Shown: one piece after another, positions 1 through 6,784 of the stretch
Layout: every line of letters begins with the position of its first letter
Numbering within the stretch: position 1 is the stretch's first letter
Assembly (NCBI RefSeq): GCF_014207745.1
Contig: NZ_JACHJB010000002.1
Location: 806,001 to 870,000, forward strand
DNA from: Nonomuraea muscovyensis
Lineage (GTDB): Bacteria > Actinomycetota > Actinomycetes > Streptosporangiales > Streptosporangiaceae
Length of the DNA: 64,000 nt
Reading direction: 5' to 3'
Notes under the pieces: model-generated
Told to the model about the DNA's origin: nothing
Database searches by the model: none
The model's input: only the letters and a program-made list of their open reading frames with translations
Program-made: the position numbers and the translations under genes

Positions 1-331
1 CCCGCGCCCGCGCCACGTCGAGCTCGTCGCGTCCCAGGTCTAGCCGGTAGCCGTCGGGCCGCCGCGCCAGCCGGTCCGCCGCCGGTCCGAGGTGCCCGCG
101 CAGCCGTGACACGTGGTTGTGCAGGGCCTGACGCCCCGACTCCGGCACCTCCGACGGCCACAGCGCGTCCACGAGCCGGTCCACCGTCACGATCCGGCCC
201 TCGGCGAGCGCGAGCAGCGCGAGGACCGCACGCCGCTTCGGACCTGGTACGTCCACCGGCGTGCCGTCGACGGACAGCCGCAGCGGCCCGAGCACCTCGA
301 CCCGGACCGGCGGCGGTCGGTTGGCTGCCAT
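1..331 (-). CDS. SARP/BTAD-type transcriptional regulator, N-terminal part (truncated by window edge)
   Basis: The reading frame opens at an ATG behind a strong purine-rich ribosome site (GGAGAGGGGAGGGGGC) and runs off the left edge without a stop, so only about 110 N-terminal residues are visible. They match the OmpR-like winged-helix domain of SARP/AfsR regulators: VRVEVLGPLRLSVDGTPV, then KRRAVLALLALAEGRIVTVDRLVDALWP and the recognition-helix segment RQALHNHVSRLRGHLG. Such proteins continue into a bacterial transcriptional activator (BTAD) domain and often an NTPase/TPR region, which cannot be seen here. Family members activate secondary-metabolite or stress genes. The target is unknown. 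It is divergent from the GNAT gene at 493, 161 bp away. Confidence 0.85.
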   Translation of the reverse strand, partial: MAANRPPPVRVEVLGPLRLSVDGTPVDVPGPKRRAVLALLALAEGRIVTVDRLVDALWPSEVPESGRQALHNHVSRLRGHLGPAADRLARRPDGYRLDLGRDELDVARAR

Positions 332-492
332 GCCCCCTCCCCTCTCCAGCATGCCCGTGACCAGGAGGAGCGCGCCCCGTCAGCACGACGATAGCCCGTG
401 CCGGAGCCATGGACAGCGGCTCCTCCGGCGGGCAACGCCACCCCATGAGACGATTCGTCGCGACATGTACTGATCACCACCGTGGGGGAAAG

Positions 493-1053
493 ATGTTCGC
501 GGTATCCCTGGGCGATGACGGCGCGGAGCTCCGGCCCCTCGAACCGTGGCGGGACGAGGAGTTCCTGGCCCACATGGACCGGGGGCGGGAGTTCATCGGG
601 CGGTACGTCGGGCTGGCCGACGTGGTCACCGACCTGGCGTCGAGCCGCTCGTTCCTCCAGTCGTACGCCGCGAAGGCCGCGGCCGACACCGGGCGGATCT
701 ACGGCATATGGACGGACGACAAGCTGGTCGGAGGGGTCCTGTTCCGGACCATGGACGTCGGGCAGGGCGTCGCCGAGGCGGGCTGCTGGCTGGAGCCCTC
801 GGCCGCCGGCCGAGGGCTGGTCACCAGGGCCACCCGGGTGATCATCGACTGGGCGGTCGAGGAGCGGGGCATCCACCGCGTGGAGTGGCACGCCTCGTCG
901 GCGAACGCCGCCAGCGTCGCCGTGGCCCGGCGGCTCGGAATGACGAGGGACGGCGTGCTGCGGCAGAGCTACGTGCACCGGGGGACGCGGCACGACATGG
1001 AGGTCTGGTCGGTGCTCGCGCCCGAGTGGCGGGCGAGCCGGCAGGCCCCCTGA
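493..1053 (+). CDS. GNAT-family N-acetyltransferase, RimJ/RimL-like
   Basis: A protein of 186 residues with the GNAT fold of ribosomal-protein/small-molecule acetyltransferases. The N-terminal LRPLEPWRDEEFLAHMDRGR resembles RimJ/RimL proteins, the central strand reads LVGGVLFRTMDVGQGVAEAGCWLEP, and the acetyl-CoA pyrophosphate loop is represented by AAGRGLVTRATRVII. The C-terminal NAASVAVARRLGMTRDGVLRQ is the typical N-A-S...LGF/M-region. The ATG at 493 is preferred over one at 409 because GGGGGAAAG lies directly upstream and the extra 28 residues lack GNAT character. The substrate cannot be predicted. It is followed by a 15-bp tandem repeat. Confidence 0.85.
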   Translation: MFAVSLGDDGAELRPLEPWRDEEFLAHMDRGREFIGRYVGLADVVTDLASSRSFLQSYAAKAAADTGRIYGIWTDDKLVGGVLFRTMDVGQGVAEAGCWLEPSAAGRGLVTRATRVIIDWAVEERGIHRVEWHASSANAASVAVARRLGMTRDGVLRQSYVHRGTRHDMEVWSVLAPEWRASRQAP

Positions 1054-1063
1054 CCTCGACGCG

Positions 1064-1138
1064 GCGACGCCGAGCCGGGCGACGCCGAGCCGGGCGACGC
1101 CGAGCCGGGCGACGCCGAGCCGGGCGACGCCGAGGCGC
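1064..1138. repeat. 15-bp tandem repeat, about 5 copies
   Basis: Unit GCGACGCCGAGCCGG occurs four times head to tail (1064, 1079, 1094, 1109), followed by a diverged fifth copy. It lies just after the GNAT stop codon and before the convergent emfourin-like gene. No gene is supported here. It could act in transcription termination, or it may be a minisatellite. Confidence 0.9.
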
Positions 1139-1176
1139 GCGGGCCGCGCGACCCGGCCCGACCCGTCAGCACGGGC

Positions 1177-1599
1177 TCAGTCGGGCGCCCAGTACTTCTC
1201 GAGGATCTGCTCCAGGTGGCGGACCACCGGGCTCCAGGAGGCGGGCAGCGTGTAGCGGCTGACGCGGCGCCCGCGGTAGGCGATCGTGTATTTGATGAAG
1301 TCGGCGCCCTGCGGCTGCGCCTCCGAACGCCCGAGACGCAGTCGCCGCAGGTGCCGGCGCAGCGTCCCGGTCTCCTGCTCGGTCAGGCACTTGTCGACGG
1401 CCGGCCCCGAACGGCGGCTCAGCCGCACGCACCCGTCGGTGTGGACGATCACGCGGTCGTCGAAGCCCGCGAACCCGCCCTCCCGGTGCAGGGTGATCAG
1501 CGTCTTCGTCTCGGAGGCGACGGCCTGGGCCGGCGGCGCGAGGACGGCGCTCGACCCCAGCAACAGCACGGGGAGGATCACGCTCAACCAGATTCTCAT
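1177..1599 (-). CDS. secreted emfourin/protealysin-inhibitor-like protein
   Basis: A protein of 140 residues. A Sec signal peptide (MRIWLSVILPVLLLGSSAVL, predicted cleavage near AQA-VAS) precedes a compact domain. The motif LITLHREGGFAGFDDRVIVH and the later ADFIKYTIAYRG / VSRYTLPASWSPVVRHLEQIL follow the pattern of emfourin, the protein inhibitor of M4 metalloproteases such as protealysin (GGFAG hallmark, Y-x-I-x3-G strand, C-terminal helix). Two Cys (in TDGCV and VDKCL) could form a disulfide. AGGAGAC precedes the ATG. An in-frame start further upstream would add a repeat-coded PFSGQ/PVHGP tail and bury the signal peptide, so it is not preferred. No M4 protease is visible nearby, so inhibitor function is inferred from family resemblance only. 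Confidence 0.6.
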   Translation of the reverse strand: MRIWLSVILPVLLLGSSAVLAPPAQAVASETKTLITLHREGGFAGFDDRVIVHTDGCVRLSRRSGPAVDKCLTEQETGTLRRHLRRLRLGRSEAQPQGADFIKYTIAYRGRRVSRYTLPASWSPVVRHLEQILEKYWAPD

Positions 1600-1635
1600 G
1601 TCTCCTCTACGTACCGGGCGGGCGGACGGCTCACC

Positions 1636-1710
1636 GTGGACGGGCGGTCCGTGGACGGGCGGTCCGGGGAAGGGCTGTCCGGAGAAGGGCTGTCCGGAGA
1701 AGGGCGTCAT
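1636..1710. repeat. 15-bp tandem repeat, 5 copies in two variants
   Basis: Two copies of GTGGACGGGCGGTCC (1636, 1651) are followed in exact register by G(G/A)GGAAGGGCTGTCC-type copies (1666, 1681, 1696). The array lies between the promoter side of the emfourin-like gene and the 3' end of the glycosyltransferase gene. On the minus strand it would read as a PFSGQ/PVHGP pentapeptide repeat, but no credible start makes it coding. Confidence 0.85.
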
Positions 1711-1814
1711 GGCCGCCATGCTCCCAGCGACCGGGCTTCCGCGGATCGGTGGACCGTCGCGATTGCCGAAGGGTTTCCCGGCCCGTGGACATTCCTCTGC
1801 CGGGCGGCCGGCGT

Positions 1815-2699
1815 TCAGACGATCGGCGGGCGGCCGGCGCGCGTGAGCCGCGCCACGGTGCTCCAGGACATCGGCCGCCGCTGCCCGTGCCCGCCCTTGA
1901 GCCCCTCCCACAGCCCGGCGAACCAGACGGAGAGGTTGGCGCGCGACCGGATCCGGACGACGCTGAGCAGCGCCCAGGCCACCAGGTAGAAGGGGATCAG
2001 CGGGGCGGGCAGGCGGCGGTAGGCGAGCCAGACGCGGTTGCGGGCGACGAGCCGGTAGAAACCGGCGTGCCGGGCGGGGTCGGTCGCGGGGTGGTGGATG
2101 ACGATGCCGGGCGCGTACCAGCCGGTGCGCCCCAGGTCCCACAGCCTCCAGCTCAGGTCGATGCCCTCATGGAAGAGGAAGAAGTGGCCGGGCCAGCCGC
2201 CGGCCCGCTCGTAGTCGGCGCGGCGCACGAGGACCACGCCCTCCGCCATGACGGTGATCGTGCCGGGCCGGCCGGCGTCGCCCGCGCGCAGGCGGGGAAC
2301 CCAGCGGCGCAGTGTCACGCCGGTGTCCGGGTCGGCGATGCGCGGCTGGATGTAGGCCGCCTCGGGACGGCGGCGGGCCTCGGCGACGAGCCGGGCGAGC
2401 GTGTCCCGCTCGGGCAGGACGGCGTCGTTGTCGAAGAAGAAGACGAACTCGCCCGCGTCCTGGCCGGCCAGCGCGTCGGCGCCGGTGTTACGGCCCTGCG
2501 GGATGCCCACGTTGACCGGCAACGTCACGGCGCGCACGCCGAGGGGCACATGGTCGGGCTCGACCCCGTTGCCGACGATGACCACCCGCAGGTCGACGTC
2601 CTGCTGGTCCAGGAGGGAGTCCATCGCCCGCGGGAACGCGTCGGGCCGATCGTTCATGGTCAGGACCACCACATCGACGGTGGCCTTCGGGCTGGGCAT
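1815..2699 (-). CDS. family 2 glycosyltransferase
   Basis: A GT-A fold glycosyltransferase of about 294 residues. It starts with a nucleotide-binding strand (VDVVVLTMNDRPDAFPRAMDSL), then GIPQGRNTGAD and the metal/sugar-nucleotide DxD-type motif FFFDNDAV near residue 90. The acceptor region contains GHFFLFHEGIDLSWRLW, matching the ED/EGxDLxxR motif of GT2 enzymes. The C-terminus (PLIPFYLVAWALLSVV) is hydrophobic and may attach the enzyme to the membrane. It probably transfers a sugar from a nucleotide donor to a cell-surface acceptor, which is not identified. Two ATGs lie in tandem behind AGGAGAC. The second (2699) has the better spacing; the first is at 2702. Confidence 0.85.
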   Translation of the reverse strand: MPSPKATVDVVVLTMNDRPDAFPRAMDSLLDQQDVDLRVVIVGNGVEPDHVPLGVRAVTLPVNVGIPQGRNTGADALAGQDAGEFVFFFDNDAVLPERDTLARLVAEARRRPEAAYIQPRIADPDTGVTLRRWVPRLRAGDAGRPGTITVMAEGVVLVRRADYERAGGWPGHFFLFHEGIDLSWRLWDLGRTGWYAPGIVIHHPATDPARHAGFYRLVARNRVWLAYRRLPAPLIPFYLVAWALLSVVRIRSRANLSVWFAGLWEGLKGGHGQRRPMSWSTVARLTRAGRPPIV

Positions 2700-2836
2700 C
2701 ATGTCTCCTGGACGTGTGAAGCTCGACGCGGCGTGGTCGCGCGCTGTTTCCCTGCTCGCAACCGGCCCAACCTAGCGTCGCACCAGCCGAACGTCGCCCC
2801 GAACGCGCCGGAAAGGCCCCCTGCCGGCGCGGGTGC

Positions 2837-3283
2837 TCACCGGACTGACACGGCGACCATGGATGCGATCGTGGGCAGCAGGACCACCGCCGAACTGGCA
2901 GCCCAGTAGGGGCGTGCGGCCTGGCCGGTCCTGCGCCACACCAGCAGGTTGGTCAGCGACCAGGCGGCCAGGAACCCGCCCACCAGCGGCACGAGGATCA
3001 CCAGCCAGGGGAACACTCCGTCGTTCTCCGTCGGTTCTCTCCGGGTGAGCCCCATCGCGGCGAGGGGGAAGTTGGCGGCGAAGAACCACAGCGCCCACAG
3101 CGGGATGACGGCGAAGAAGCCCAGCACGAGATTCACGGTGACCACGAGGGCCCATTTCAGGCGCTGCGTTCTGCCCGTGTCGCGCAAGGTCACTCCAGCA
3201 GTCGGACGTCTCGCCATCGAGGAACGCCACCCTAGGCCATCCACCGCCGCGTCGATGCCCGGACTTTGCGACACCGTCGTCAC
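2837..3283 (-). CDS. small multi-pass membrane protein, unknown function
   Basis: About 148 residues with three or four hydrophobic segments: LKWALVVTVNLVLGFFAVIP, LWALWFFAANFPLAAM, WLVILVPLVGGFLAAW and YWAASSAVVLLPTIASMVAV. A loop TRREPTENDGVFP separates the middle pair. No known family is recognised. The start is uncertain: GTG at 3283, or ATG at 3217 giving 126 residues. Neither has a strong ribosome site. The promoter side carries the TCTACTTTGTAAAGGC element at 3313-3329, resembling a TetR-family operator half. Confidence 0.6.
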   Translation of the reverse strand: MTTVSQSPGIDAAVDGLGWRSSMARRPTAGVTLRDTGRTQRLKWALVVTVNLVLGFFAVIPLWALWFFAANFPLAAMGLTRREPTENDGVFPWLVILVPLVGGFLAAWSLTNLLVWRRTGQAARPYWAASSAVVLLPTIASMVAVSVR

Positions 3284-3312
3284 AGCGAAGAAGCCGCGCG
3301 AAGACGGCCAGT

Positions 3313-3329
3313 GCCTTTACAAAGTAGAT
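3313..3329 (-). promoter_or_regulatory. candidate TetR-type operator element, copy 1
   Basis: The 17-mer GCCTTTACAAAGTAGAT is found here and identically at 10614-10630. Its complement (ATCTACTTTGTAAAGGC) shares TCTACTTTGT with the promoter of the TetR gene at 22994. Here it sits 30 bp upstream of the membrane-protein gene, where an operator would be expected. Binding is inferred. Confidence 0.4.
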
Positions 3330-3366
3330 CAGTAGTGTGCCGGCCGATGGGGACCGAGGACACGGA

Positions 3367-4368
3367 TCAGCGAGTCGACTCACGTAGCAGGAGTTCGAAG
3401 GGGGCGGTGTACTCGCCGGGCTGACGCAGGGGAGCTCGAACGCGTCTGGTCACCAGCTCGACGGCCTTCGCGGCCATCCATCGGTGGTCCGGTGCCACCG
3501 TGGACAGCGAGGGCACCATGAACTTCGACTCCGGAATGTCATCGAAGCCGACGAGGCGGATGTCGTCGGGAACGCGGAGGCCGCGGTCGGCCAGACCGCG
3601 GAGGACCCCCTGGGCGACGGTGTCGGTCACCGCGACCACGCCGTCGACCTCGCGGCCGGAATCGGCCAGGCGGTGGGCCGCGGCACGCCCCTCGTCGAGG
3701 GTCATCGCGTCGAGGGTGAACAGCAGCGCCGGATCAGCGTCGAGTCCCCGTTCGGTGAGCGCGGCGAGATAGCCCCGATAGCGGCGCGTCACCACGTTGA
3801 CGCCGTCGAGGGAGTTACCGGTGATGATCGCGATTCGGCGGCAGCCCCGGTCGATCAGGTGGGCGGTCGCCGCTTTCGTGCCTTCTTCGTTGGGCATGGC
3901 GACGTGGTCGAAGCGGCCGCCGAAGTCCTGCTCGCCGAGCATCACGATGGGATAGTCGGCGTCGGGAAGCCGCTGATCCTCAGTGCGGTCGAGCTCGACC
4001 GCACTGAGGATCAAACCGTCGAAGTGCAGCGTGCGCGAATGGGCGATCGCGTCGATCTCTCCGGCCGCCGCCGCGCCGGTCTGCTCGATCGCGACGTGGA
4101 AGCCGCGCTGCCTCGCCTGGTCGATCACGTGGGCGGCGAGCTGGCCGAAGTAGGGGCGGTCGATCTCGGGCACGGCCAGACCGATGACTCCGGTGCGCCC
4201 GGACTTGAGGGTCCGGGCGGAGACGTTGACGCGGTAGCCGGACTGCCGGATGGCCTCCAGCACGCGGTGGCGTACCTGGTCGCTGACCCCGGGACGGTTG
4301 TTGATCACGTTGGAGACCGTCATCTTCGACACCCCGGCCAGCCGGGCGACGTCGCTCATGGTCACCAT
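3367..4368 (-). CDS. LacI-family transcriptional repressor, probably of arabinose utilisation
   Basis: A protein of 333 residues. The N-terminal LacI helix-turn-helix is complete (MSDVARLAGVSKMTVSNVIN), followed by the hinge-helix region and a periplasmic-binding-like sensor domain (GVIGLAVPEIDRPYFGQLAA ... RRIAIITGNSLDG ... DGVVAVTDTVAQGVLRGLAD ... LVGFDDIPESKFMVPSLSTV). The ATG at 4368 directly precedes the HTH; an upstream start at 4455 adds non-conserved residues. It lies downstream of and co-directional with the GH51 arabinofuranosidase gene, so the effector is likely an arabinose-type sugar (inference). The gene contains a perfect 40-bp palindrome. Candidate operators lie at 6345-6393. 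Confidence 0.88.
   Translation of the reverse strand: MVTMSDVARLAGVSKMTVSNVINNRPGVSDQVRHRVLEAIRQSGYRVNVSARTLKSGRTGVIGLAVPEIDRPYFGQLAAHVIDQARQRGFHVAIEQTGAAAAGEIDAIAHSRTLHFDGLILSAVELDRTEDQRLPDADYPIVMLGEQDFGGRFDHVAMPNEEGTKAATAHLIDRGCRRIAIITGNSLDGVNVVTRRYRGYLAALTERGLDADPALLFTLDAMTLDEGRAAAHRLADSGREVDGVVAVTDTVAQGVLRGLADRGLRVPDDIRLVGFDDIPESKFMVPSLSTVAPDHRWMAAKAVELVTRRVRAPLRQPGEYTAPFELLLRESTR
3974..4013. repeat. perfect 40-bp palindrome inside the LacI gene
   Basis: The 20-bp arm tgatcctcagtgcggtcgag is followed with no spacer by its exact reverse complement (centre between 3993 and 3994). The register is such that both strands encode the same segment, LILSAVELDRTEDQ. In the repressor this is the strand following HFDG in the sensor domain. 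Confidence 0.95.
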
Positions 4369-4441
4369 GCGCGCCCCACGTTCTGTCGTCAGGTTGGATC
4401 CGCGTGACCGCGCCTGACCTGGGCCGCCGTCCGCGTCAAGC

Positions 4442-4555
4442 CTATCGCGGCTCATCGGTGGCGATCACTGCCGTGACGAGCGGCCAGGACGGAGCGTCGA
4501 GATCGACACCGCCGTGGGGACCGACGTCCATGGTGATGTGCTCGTGCGACGTCAT
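4442..4555 (-). CDS. small 37-residue ORF translationally coupled to the arabinofuranosidase gene
   Basis: The ATG overlaps the arabinofuranosidase stop codon as ATGA (4552-4555), a coupling arrangement typical of actinobacterial operons. The peptide begins MTSHEHITMDVGPHGGVDLD and ends with TDEPR before TAG, 73 bp upstream of the preferred LacI start. It has no signal peptide or recognised domain. The first part looks like the N-terminus of a longer soluble protein, so it may be the stub of a deleted gene rather than a functional small protein. Confidence 0.4.
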   Translation of the reverse strand: MTSHEHITMDVGPHGGVDLDAPSWPLVTAVIATDEPR

Positions 4556-6081
4556 GCGAGGCGTCCTTGCACGGTGACGAAGGAGTGGGCGGGCAGGTGC
4601 ACCCGCAGCCCCGCGGCCGTGGCCGTGACCTGCTGATGGGTGCGCGGGGCGACCGCGTCCGGCGTCTCGGGGGTGTTGTGGGCCTGCGGCCTGTCGGCGG
4701 TGAGGATCCGGGCGTGGACGTCGGTCACGGCGCCGCCGCGCAGGTCCAGCTCGACGTCGACAGCTTCGCCCGCGTCCAGGTTGGACATCGACACGAGCAC
4801 ACGGCCGTCCTTACGGCTCGCCGACACCGACACGGTCCTGAGCGTCGCCGTCCCGACCTCGCGGCCGGGGACGCCCGAGGGGATGTCGACCCGCAGCGAG
4901 GCCGCGTCCTGGTGTGCCTTGTTCATCTCGAACACGTGGTAGGTGGGCGTGAGCACGAGTGCGCCGGAGTCGGGGTCGGTGAGGATCATGGCCTGGAGCA
5001 CGTTCACCGTCTGGGCGATGTTGGCCATCACCAGGCGGCCGGCGTGGCGGTGGAAGATGTCGAAGTGCAGGCCGGCCACCAGCGCGTCGCGGAGGGTGTT
5101 CTGCTGGTAGAGGAAGCCGGGGTTCGTGCCCGGCTCGACGTTCCACCAGGTGCCCCACTCGTCCAGCACCAGGCCCACGTTCCTGCCCGGGTCGTAGCAG
5201 TCCATGACGGTGGAGTGGCCGGTGAGCAGTTCGTCGACGCGCGCGGCCTGGACCATCGTGCGGTAGTAGTCGTCGGTGTCGAACACCGTGGCGTCGCCCT
5301 TGTCGTCCCAGGTGCCCGGGATCGTGTAGTAGTGCAGCGAGAGCGCCTGGTAGAACGGCTGAGGCCGGTACGCGCATCCCAGGTCGCCCAGCGTCTTCAT
5401 GAGCGTCTCGGTCCAGGCGTAGTCGTCGGAGTTCGCCCCGGCGGCGACGCGGTACAGCCGGTTGCCGCCGTGGTCGCGGCAGTACGTGCCGTACCGGCGC
5501 GCCTCGGCGGCGTACTGCTGGGCGGTCATGTGGCCGCCACAGCCCCACGCCTCGTTGCCCAGCCCCCAAAAACGCACCCGCCAGGGCTCGTCGCGCCCGT
5601 TGGCCTTGCGCAGGCGCACCATCGGCGAGTCGCCCTCGCGGGTGAGGTACTCGACCCAGTCGCTCATCTCCTGGACCGTGCCCGAACCGACGTTGCCGCT
5701 GATGTAGGGCTCGGCGCCGAGCAACTCGCACAGGGCCATGAACTCGTGGGTGCCGAAGTGGTTGTTCTCCTCGACGTTGCCCCAGTGCGTGTTGACCATG
5801 ACGGGACGCTGGTCCTTCGGACCGATGCCGTCCTTCCAGTGGTACTCGTCGGCGAAGCAGCCGCCCGGCCAGCGCAGGTTCGGGATGTTCAGGGCGCGCA
5901 GCGCGTCCACCACGTCCAGCCGGATCCCACCGGCGTTCGGCAGGTCGCTGTCCTCGCCCACATAGAACCCGCCGTAGATGCATCGGCCCAGATGCTCGGC
6001 GAAATGACCGTAGACGTGCCGGCTGATCACCGGGCCCTTGACATCGAGGTTGATGATGGCGGGCACGACGATGTGGTTCAT
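4552..6081 (-). CDS. abfA: alpha-N-arabinofuranosidase, GH51
   Basis: A protein of 509 residues, the normal length for intracellular GH51 enzymes, with no signal peptide. It releases terminal alpha-L-arabinofuranosyl residues from arabino-oligosaccharides by a retaining mechanism. Hallmarks are HVYGHFAEHLGRCIYGG (residues about 22-38), LRWPGGCFADEYHWKDGIGP, FWGLGNEAWGCGG with the acid/base Glu near residue 177, and LVLDEWGTWW with the nucleophile Glu near 308. The (beta/alpha)8 barrel is followed by the usual C-terminal beta-sandwich ending PAHSFVTVQGRLA. It heads a coupled minus-strand unit with a 37-residue ORF and a LacI repressor, consistent with sugar-induced arabinan use. Confidence 0.95.
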   Translation of the reverse strand: MNHIVVPAIINLDVKGPVISRHVYGHFAEHLGRCIYGGFYVGEDSDLPNAGGIRLDVVDALRALNIPNLRWPGGCFADEYHWKDGIGPKDQRPVMVNTHWGNVEENNHFGTHEFMALCELLGAEPYISGNVGSGTVQEMSDWVEYLTREGDSPMVRLRKANGRDEPWRVRFWGLGNEAWGCGGHMTAQQYAAEARRYGTYCRDHGGNRLYRVAAGANSDDYAWTETLMKTLGDLGCAYRPQPFYQALSLHYYTIPGTWDDKGDATVFDTDDYYRTMVQAARVDELLTGHSTVMDCYDPGRNVGLVLDEWGTWWNVEPGTNPGFLYQQNTLRDALVAGLHFDIFHRHAGRLVMANIAQTVNVLQAMILTDPDSGALVLTPTYHVFEMNKAHQDAASLRVDIPSGVPGREVGTATLRTVSVSASRKDGRVLVSMSNLDAGEAVDVELDLRGGAVTDVHARILTADRPQAHNTPETPDAVAPRTHQQVTATAAGLRVHLPAHSFVTVQGRLA

Positions 6082-6344
6082 CTGCGAATACCTTGCTCTT
6101 GATGAAATGACTCTTACGACGGACAGCAGGCAGCCGACGACGTCGTGGCGGAGCAGAGCCCCGAGCGCGCACGCGCCGGGTCGGCGGCGGCGAGGAGCCG
6201 GCTTTCCAGTCGCCGTCGCACAGATCTGTCCCTTCAGACCCAGGGAACCGATGAAGGAGCGCTGCGCCTCCTGCGAACTTCTGCCATGGACTGGAAGGTG
6301 ACCGGCTGCTGGGGCTTGGTGGCAACCAGGGAGGAGTGACTTAT
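6082..6344. other. upstream region of abfA, no gene seen
   Basis: About 260 bp between the arabinofuranosidase start and the operator cluster. Frames here lack coding signatures. A locally AT-richer patch near 6095-6120 is the likely promoter. Confidence 0.5.
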
Positions 6345-6393
6345 CTCACTTTATCGGTACACGCACCGATAAAGTGAGGCAACTTTATCGATA
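6345..6393. promoter_or_regulatory. LacI-type operator cluster
   Basis: A 14-bp arm CTCACTTTATCGGT (6345-6358) is repeated inverted at 6365-6378 across a 6-bp spacer. A third related site, ACTTTATCGATAC, follows at 6381-6393. The shared core CTTTATCGRTRC has the central CG expected of LacI-family operators. The array is about 265 bp upstream of abfA, so it may govern abfA from a distance, or a lost divergent gene to its right. Recognition by the LacI protein at 3367 is inferred. Confidence 0.55.
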
Positions 6394-6587
6394 CATCAGA
6401 GCCTGTCAACCCCTCACCGGCTCGCCCGTGGCCTCCGCACCCGGGCCGATCTCTGCGGGGGCCGGGGCCGGTCGGCCTGGTGAGGCCGGCGTGCTCAGCC
6501 GGGCTGCCCGACGGCATAGGGACCCGGTAAGGATCGACGAGCTCCTCGGCGCTGCGCTCCGGCTGGACGGGCGCGGGGACCACACGA

Positions 6588-6737
6588 ACCGTAGGGACGG
6601 ACGTGCAGCCAGAACAGGGAGGTCAGGCCGCGCCGGTCGACCGGGTTGAGCAGAGCGGCCCACTCGGGTTCGGCGAGGACCTCCGGGAGGCGGCCAGAGC
6701 GGGCGATCTGCTCATCAGAGAGACACTCCAAGGGCAT
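6588..6737 (-). pseudogene. transposase remnant, possibly Tn3-family with internal deletion
   Basis: A 50-residue stretch begins MPLECLSDEQIARSGRLPEV, resembling the N-terminus of Tn3-type transposases (M-P-x-E-x-L-[ST]-DEQ-x2-R-x-GR). It passes quickly into LNPVDRRGLTSLFWLHVRPY, resembling the C-terminal alTPLxxxHVxPYG segment of the same family. That suggests a large internal deletion. No terminal repeats were identified. The remainder of the 6400-6746 stretch holds no supported gene. Confidence 0.4.
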
Positions 6738-6746
6738 GGCCCAGGG

Positions 6747-6779
6747 GGAGAAGCCCTGGCGGACCGCCAGGGCTTCTCC
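6747..6779 (-). terminator. hairpin terminator of the RND gene
   Basis: The arm GGAGAAGCCCTGGCGG pairs perfectly with its complement around a single central base (16-bp arms), immediately beyond the RND stop codon. There is no T tract, as is common for actinobacterial terminators. Confidence 0.7.
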
Positions 6780-6784
6780 TTCCG

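Noticed and set aside
1064..1138. CRISPR array
   Set aside because: The units are contiguous 15-mers with no spacers, and no cas genes are present.
1600..2142. Long N-terminal extension of the emfourin-like gene through the 15-bp repeats
   Set aside because: It would bury a good signal peptide and run into the glycosyltransferase gene on the same strand. A strong ribosome site precedes 1599.
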